This document shows positions 59,367 through 64,000 of a DNA stretch of 64,000 nt, in pieces. Each line of letters opens with the position of its first letter. Position 1 is the first letter of the stretch. Below the pieces are notes generated by a model. The model worked only from the letters and a program-made list of their open reading frames with translations, did not search any database and was not told where the DNA came from. A program made the translations under genes and the position numbers. The DNA is taken from assembly GCA_029448655.1 (NCBI GenBank), contig JACCLO010000003.1, positions 3,596,001 through 3,660,000 of the forward strand, read 5' to 3'. This stretch comes from Wolfiporia cocos (Eukaryota > Basidiomycota > Agaricomycetes > Polyporales > Phaeolaceae).

Positions 59367-60063
59367 TGTCACAGATTTGGGACATGCCACTATTTTTCCC
59401 GTATTTTTACCTATTTATCTGGTATTTCTACGACCTTGTAGACATTTACGCTGCTAAGCGCCCGTCTACACGTACACGCAACCAAACAACACGTACACAA
59501 CGCGGTATACGTCCACCTGTCATAACAACACGTACATAACACGTTTGTACGCGTCAATGACTCAGCGGACTAACCTCCGGTGTCACGCGCCTTACTCATA
59601 TCCCGATATCGGGCTATGTCAGTACACTTGGATAAGCGGCCCGCTCGTTATCACATGCCAATGCCCTTACGATTACTCATATCCCGATACCGGTATATAG
59701 TTATCACGTGCATGGCTTACTAACGTAGCAACGCCACTTCCACAACACGGACCTACGGTCCTAACAACGTTTCTTACTGGTGCGGCCATTACCGGCGCAC
59801 ATGGTCTACTGTAGTTTACGACTTAGCTGTATTAGTTATGTCTGCGCACAGACCGTCTTCATGTTTGGCTCCCTTACTGGTAACCAAACAATGCATGTAT
59901 ATAAGTAGGGCTATCGCTACGATAAGCCTTAGATTTGTTCTCTGCATTCGCATAGTCACATAACATCTCTACTTGCGCCCACTAGTCTCCTCACCAACCT
60001 CCAGCAACTACTTCAAGTCGCTTCTAAGGTTATAGTGTGAGTCCCACAGTCTAGTCTGTGTCA
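59367..60063 (+). repeat. 5' LTR of the third retrotransposon (left edge inferred)
   Basis: The right edge TCTGTGTCA (60055-60063) is fixed by the primer site. The left edge is inferred at TGTCACAGA (59367), which mirrors the right edge with the same single mismatch as in the dUTPase family (TGTCACAAGC/GCTTGTGTCA). Other TGTCA starts at 59518, 59581 and 59617 are possible. TATATAA at 59898-59904 and R start at 59931 are predicted. Confidence 0.6.
59898..59904 (+). promoter_or_regulatory. LTR TATA box, third retrotransposon
   Basis: TATATAA stands 33 bp before the predicted mRNA start at 59931. Confidence 0.65.
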
Positions 60064-60065
60064 TA

Positions 60066-60076
60066 AGAACAAATCT
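60066..60076 (+). other. Self-priming primer-binding site, third retrotransposon
   Basis: AGAACAAATCT starts two bases after the LTR and is the exact reverse complement of AGATTTGTTCT at 59931-59941, just downstream of the TATA box. The sequence is different from the 11-mer of copies 1 and 2, yet the relation is the same. Confidence 0.8.
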
Positions 60077-61086
60077 CCCCCTACCCCCGCCCTTGCGCTT
60101 GCGCTTGGGCCTGGGTCTCTATCCTACAGGGGTGTATTGCTCGTTGCTGCGCACATTCCTTTCTGCCTGACAAGGCGATTGGGATGATAGTTGAGATCTG
60201 GGGGATACATCGCCATCCTCGGCAGAGGATTGGCAACCAGGGAAGCCACACCGCCTTTTTAGGCAGGAGGACTACCTAACCCGGACTCCAGGGTCAAGGA
60301 GACATGGTCCTCGCTGACAAGCTTGGACTATGCGCGGTTAAGACCCGCCTGTGGAAAAAAGGGGACGGTCTGCCTGTGTGCGCCCAACCCCCTGTCATGG
60401 CAAGCGTTGTTCAGCGCCCCATCACTATCCACAGGGTCATCATTATGATGGCATGGGAATTTTCCAAAGCCGCCGCCCAGGCGTAAGGGCCCTGCTTTGA
60501 ACCCGTCATGGGAAAAGCAGTGAGGGGGATCATCTTCGGATAATCCTGCCAAAGGACAAGTGCGATAGCCACAAAACATAAGTCCTCCGGGCAGTTCGCC
60601 GTGCACGTCATGGGGTCAAATAGGGCAAAGGGGTACACTTGCGCGCCTTAGGGCTAATCCACTTACCTGTGGACGCGATGGTATTCCAATGCCCTGAAAA
60701 AGTCCCCGTGATAGTCTGTAGACGGCAACCTCATTGTTGAAGCATGGACAGGCTAAGGGATGTAAAATCCCAGCCACTTTCCGGCATCGTCCCTCCGGGG
60801 CGGTGTCGTGTATCCGATTCCCAATCATCTGACCCAGGAACCGGCCTGGCAGTCAGCAACTCTACCCCTGGAGTCGGCGCCTCTGACCGTTAGGGTCATG
60901 CGAATATCCGCGCCGTCTCGGCACAGGGTTTGCGCGCAACATAAGAGTAATTATGCCCCGTAGTACACCTTCTTTGCTCCTGAAAAGGAGTCCACTACCC
61001 TACCTTACATAACCCCTTTTATCCCTGTTCTTGGACGTATCACTGGGAAACTTCGTTTCTCATGAAAGCTGCACTTTCTTAGAATC
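60077..61086 (+). other. Leader of the third retrotransposon
   Basis: About 1 kb with several ATGs (for example 60185 and 60304), unlike the AUG-free leader of the other family. Short ORFs on both strands (60328-60606 minus) have no motif. Nothing else recognised. Confidence 0.5.
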
Positions 61087-61986
61087 ATGCCCCGCGTTAC
61101 CCGTCGCACCCGTGGCTCCTCCACTGCCCCCTACGTTAAGCCGGCAAAGCGGTCCCTTCTCAGCCGCATCGACACCGCCGACATTCCTCGGGCAGAGGAC
61201 GTCACGTACACTCTTCCTGTAAAGGAAGATTACACCGGGAAGCTCCATCTCTGGGAGATTCCCGTCCACATGCCAAAGCACATCGCTGAGGCTGGGAAAC
61301 CCGCTCCTCGACCTCCCAAACCAGTTCCGCTCGCTAAACGTATCTGGACAGAGGAAGAGAAGCTAGCCGCTTCCATTACCGCCATGGAGAACCTTATCGA
61401 ACTCCGCGAACTCAACAAGCTCAAGCTCGCCCGCGATAAGCTGAATAAGCGAATCGCCGCCAAACAAGCCGCTAAGGAAGCCAAACAAGCAGCTTCTTCA
61501 CTGGCCCTCCGTCTCTCCAGCCCGGCGGCCGGACCATCCGTCCCGGCCAACCATCAGATTCTCGACCCTTCCCTCGTCTTCGGGAAAAAGAAGCCTCTCC
61601 AAGCATGCGCGCAAGTTATTCCCATGCTAGAAGGCACCCTCACTCGACTCACACCTCTCGCCAACCACCCCCCTAATTACCCAGGCTTCCATATGGAAAA
61701 CGACCTTCGTTTCCATAACATGGTAGTAGAATTAGAGGACTTGGTGGATAACGTAAAGGACAGAGCGAGACGGGGGAGGATCACCAATAGAGACTGGAGA
61801 ATTATGAAAAAGTATTGCAAACAGCTCGGCAATATTTCCTTTTTGGATTGGCGTACGGACTTGGCTCGTATCGTAGCAGAATGCGTAGCGCTACAAATTA
61901 CTTTTGCCTTCGGTGTAACACCACCTGACAAGGTGGCAGGGCCCTCAACTACTTCGGTAGAAGAGGATATACTCGCGATTGTATAG
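61087..61986 (+). CDS. Extra ORF upstream of gag, 299 aa, unknown
   Basis: I do not recognise this protein. The N-terminus is basic (MPRVTRRTRGS), residues about 85-145 are a long Lys/Ala/Leu helix likely to form a coiled coil (ELNKLKLARDKLNKRI, KQAAKEAKQAASS), then a Pro/Ser linker and a C-terminal part (about 185-275) with mixed hydrophobic pattern (FHNMVVELEDLVDNV, WRIMKKYCKQLGN). It stops at 61984-61986, 101 nt before the first gag ATG, in a different frame. Codon use is like the gag that follows (C-ending), so it is probably element-encoded. It could be a separate structural or accessory protein, or a Gag N-terminal module. No start competitor is close upstream. Confidence 0.7.
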   Translation: MPRVTRRTRGSSTAPYVKPAKRSLLSRIDTADIPRAEDVTYTLPVKEDYTGKLHLWEIPVHMPKHIAEAGKPAPRPPKPVPLAKRIWTEEEKLAASITAMENLIELRELNKLKLARDKLNKRIAAKQAAKEAKQAASSLALRLSSPAAGPSVPANHQILDPSLVFGKKKPLQACAQVIPMLEGTLTRLTPLANHPPNYPGFHMENDLRFHNMVVELEDLVDNVKDRARRGRITNRDWRIMKKYCKQLGNISFLDWRTDLARIVAECVALQITFAFGVTPPDKVAGPSTTSVEEDILAIV

Positions 61987-62087
61987 TAGAAATACTATCA
62001 TCTTTTAACTCTGAAATAGAGTGCGAGTGTGATCTATAACGAAAGTTGCAGCTTTCAAACCCAATCCCTTCTTAAGAATCTAAGACA

Positions 62088-64000
62088 ATGGGTAACCGGA
62101 AACTAACATTCGTCACAAACAGATTCACAATGTCTTCCACCTCCTCCGTTAGCACCCCCCTCGCCCCCCGCAAGATGCGCCTCCGCTCAGAAGGTCCGGT
62201 AACCCCGGTAGCAGGGCCCTCAGGGACTCAACCCCTGGTGACCTTGGAGCACCTAAGCGAGGAAGAGGAAGAGGAAGAGGAAGAGGACGCACTGGAGTAC
62301 GCTCCCCCACAAAGGGACTCTCCGTCCAACCCCATGGGAACGCGTCCGGGCACACCTATCCCCGGATACCCCCCAGCTCGCTACACCCATCCGATCGGGC
62401 CCGTAACCACCCTAGAAATGGAGTTTTTGGGTCCGGCACGTCGAACCAATGCCGAGGTCGAAACAGGCCTCAAGGCATACCTCCCAGAGGAGGAACACCA
62501 CAAGGTGGATGGACCCCTTCATGGGGCAATCCTTGATGCCGCCATACAACGAAGTGCGGCAATCAGTCACGACACGGCCGAGACCCTCGGTCGGATGGTG
62601 CACGCCCGCCTGGAGCGAATCCATGGCAGAATCGACTCCCTGGTTGGGCAATCCAGGGTAATCGAACAAAAGGCCCAAGACGAGCTACATGAAGCGGTCA
62701 ACTCGGTCCGCAACGAGGTCGTGTCCACCATGGTGGACCTTGGTAAGGAACTCCGACAGGAGTACACCGCCAAGTTCTCCGCAATGGAGAAGGAACTTCG
62801 GAAGGATTACCGGTCCCGGCTGGACGACCTCGAGGATGCATTTGCCGAACGCATGGAGAAGGTCGACGAGGAACTCCGGAGGATTCGCAAGAATCCCTCC
62901 GTTCCCAACCCTCCCGGTGTCCGCACGCCCCCGGAAGACCCGGCACCGGCCCCCGGTCATGCTCAAGCCAGAGCAGCTGAGGCCGCTGCCGCCGCACAAA
63001 CTGCAGCCGCTGCTGCAGCAGCCGTCGCCCCGCAGATTCCAGGTCTGCCTCAAAACCTGAAAATCCCCCCTCCCCCCGAATTCTCTGGGTCATCTGGAAA
63101 GGTGACTGCGCAGGAATGGGTGGAGAAGATGGGCCTGTACTTCGGTACGCTCAGGGTCTACGATGACCATGACCGTATCACCACGGCCCTCTTCCGCGTC
63201 ACAGGGGACGCATACAAATTTTTCTCGCCTCTCATCAAGAAGGCAGGAAACGGTGAACCTCTCGGCACCTGGGAGGACTTCACCAAATCCGTAATGGTGC
63301 AATATGGGAAGATGACGGATAAGGAGATAGCCAAGAAGGAAATTCGCGGCTACTACGGTACCAAGGGCAAGGAACTCGCCGAGTCGAACTACTTCAACTA
63401 CTGCGAACGGTTCCGAACCCTCGGCCGACTCTCCGAGACCGCCAACGAAACCCTGGTGTGGGAGTTCACCAAAACACTCCCCGAAAAGGTCAAGGACACC
63501 TTAAACGTCCTCGGCAAAACCCCGTTCTTCAAGGCACCCACCGACATCGAGCCTCTGATCGACTTCGCTCTAGAAATGTATCAGACATCTTACCCTGACA
63601 AGATCAAGGGCTCGATCTTCGAGAAGGCCGGCAAGAAGGACTCGGCACCTGCCGAAAAGAAGGAGACGTCCTCCACTTCTGCAAAGAAGTCGGAGAAAAA
63701 GAACAAGGGAAAGGCGCCTGCCAAGAAGCCCGCTGCCGAACCAAACCCTGACGCCCTCTGCACATACTGCAAGCAGAAGGGTCACTGGTTCAACCACTGC
63801 CCAAAACTACGGCAGGATAAGGCAAACGGCACGTTCGTACCCGCCGCTCAGCGGATCGAACAGCAACAGGCGAAGGATGCGGCGGCTTCTGACAAGAAGT
63901 CCGCTGCTCCTTCGGGTAGTGGAAAGGGACAGGCTTCTGGCAAGAAGCCGTACTCGGCGCCCCCCGCGGATGGCAAGACGTATCGTGCCCGATACATCTG
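62088..64000 (+). CDS. Gag polyprotein of the third retrotransposon (partial, open at window end)
   Basis: An uninterrupted frame of more than 630 codons that runs off the window. Two in-frame starts are possible: 62088 (GACAATGG) and 62130 (CACAATGTC). Features in order: Pro/Thr-rich start, a run of Glu (about 62256-62286), a long coiled coil (RLERIHGRIDSLVG to MEKVDEELRRIRK), an Ala-rich linker (about 62970-63030), the capsid-like retrotransposon gag domain (FSGSSGKVTAQEWVEKMGLY to LIDFALEMYQTSYP, about 63077-63595), a Lys-rich linker and a CCHC zinc knuckle CTYCKQKGHWFNHC (63760-63801). The knuckle is canonical (CX2CX4HX4C), unlike the Cys cluster of copies 1 and 2. Pol presumably follows outside. 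Confidence 0.9.
   Translation, partial: MGNRKLTFVTNRFTMSSTSSVSTPLAPRKMRLRSEGPVTPVAGPSGTQPLVTLEHLSEEEEEEEEEDALEYAPPQRDSPSNPMGTRPGTPIPGYPPARYTHPIGPVTTLEMEFLGPARRTNAEVETGLKAYLPEEEHHKVDGPLHGAILDAAIQRSAAISHDTAETLGRMVHARLERIHGRIDSLVGQSRVIEQKAQDELHEAVNSVRNEVVSTMVDLGKELRQEYTAKFSAMEKELRKDYRSRLDDLEDAFAERMEKVDEELRRIRKNPSVPNPPGVRTPPEDPAPAPGHAQARAAEAAAAAQTAAAAAAAVAPQIPGLPQNLKIPPPPEFSGSSGKVTAQEWVEKMGLYFGTLRVYDDHDRITTALFRVTGDAYKFFSPLIKKAGNGEPLGTWEDFTKSVMVQYGKMTDKEIAKKEIRGYYGTKGKELAESNYFNYCERFRTLGRLSETANETLVWEFTKTLPEKVKDTLNVLGKTPFFKAPTDIEPLIDFALEMYQTSYPDKIKGSIFEKAGKKDSAPAEKKETSSTSAKKSEKKNKGKAPAKKPAAEPNPDALCTYCKQKGHWFNHCPKLRQDKANGTFVPAAQRIEQQQAKDAAASDKKSAAPSGSGKGQASGKKPYSAPPADGKTYRARYI

Larger units (their letters stand above)
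59367..64000 (+). mobile_element. Second type of gypsy-like retrotransposon, 5' part (runs off window)
   Basis: A predicted 697-bp 5' LTR, self-priming site, long leader, a 299-aa extra ORF and a gag ORF still open at the window end. Pol, polypurine tract and 3' LTR are not visible, so the element's completeness and target duplication (left candidate TACAT, 59362-59366) cannot be checked. The LTR edge junction TGTCATAAGA is the same as in retrotransposons 1 and 2 (27411-27420), but the rest of the LTR and the Gag are unrelated. Confidence 0.8.

Noticed and set aside
59518..60063. TGTCATAACA at 59518 as the left end of the third LTR.
   Set aside because: It mirrors the right end less well than TGTCACAGA at 59367, which shows the same inverted-end pattern as the other family. 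It remains an alternative.

Overview
The window looks like a repeat-rich, probably heterochromatic segment of a filamentous basidiomycete genome (Agaricomycete-like). The signs are short GT-AG introns of 50-70 nt, a seven-exon cytochrome P450 of the fungal membrane-bound type, remains of a RecQ-like helicase family and of a basidiomycete-type multi-pass membrane protein, and chromovirus-type Ty3/gypsy retrotransposons. Few host genes remain. Most of the sequence is transposable elements, nested insertions and decayed gene pieces.

Layout. (1) Positions 1-10610 and 50196-57060 are two direct copies of one segmental duplication. Each copy carries a small, previously unmarked four-exon gene (139 aa; 1450-2054 and 51664-52268) whose reading frame and three introns are kept in both. 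Each copy has taken different insertions, so each gives empty sites for the other: copy A has a tRNA-like palindromic element, a Tc1/mariner element with an intact transposase and a hAT MITE inside it, and a CACTA-like element; copy B has a possible solo LTR and another insertion. (2) 10611-22600 is a graveyard: a broken membrane-protein gene, three truncated 5' ends of a RecQ-like helicase with a shared leader full of small hairpins, a nested hAT/tRNA-like element pair, a C-rich T/P-rich ORF split by one stop, and more inverted-repeat elements. (3) 22665-24689 is an apparently intact P450. (4) 27043-43766 holds two nearly identical, full-length Ty3/gypsy retrotransposons in tandem, 410 bp apart, each with perfect 5-bp target duplications. 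Each encodes one 2.2-kb-codon polyprotein gag-dUTPase-protease-RT-RNase H-integrase-chromodomain-like. (5) 43772-50195 is GC-rich, with a short-chain dehydrogenase pseudogene and unrecognised sequence. (6) 57100-59366 carries three tandem-repeat blocks. (7) From 59367 to the window end lies the 5' part of a different gypsy-type element with an extra 299-aa ORF ahead of gag.

The most notable observations are: the dUTPase domain between gag and protease; 11-nt self-complementarity between the predicted mRNA 5' end and the primer-binding site, kept in two elements with different sequences (Tf1-like self-priming); an 871-nt leader without a single AUG; an abrupt switch of the gag N-terminus between two otherwise nearly identical copies; and three palindromic elements whose arms carry outward-facing tRNA-like Pol III promoters. 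No homology search, folding program or RNA data were available; identities and counts are by eye.
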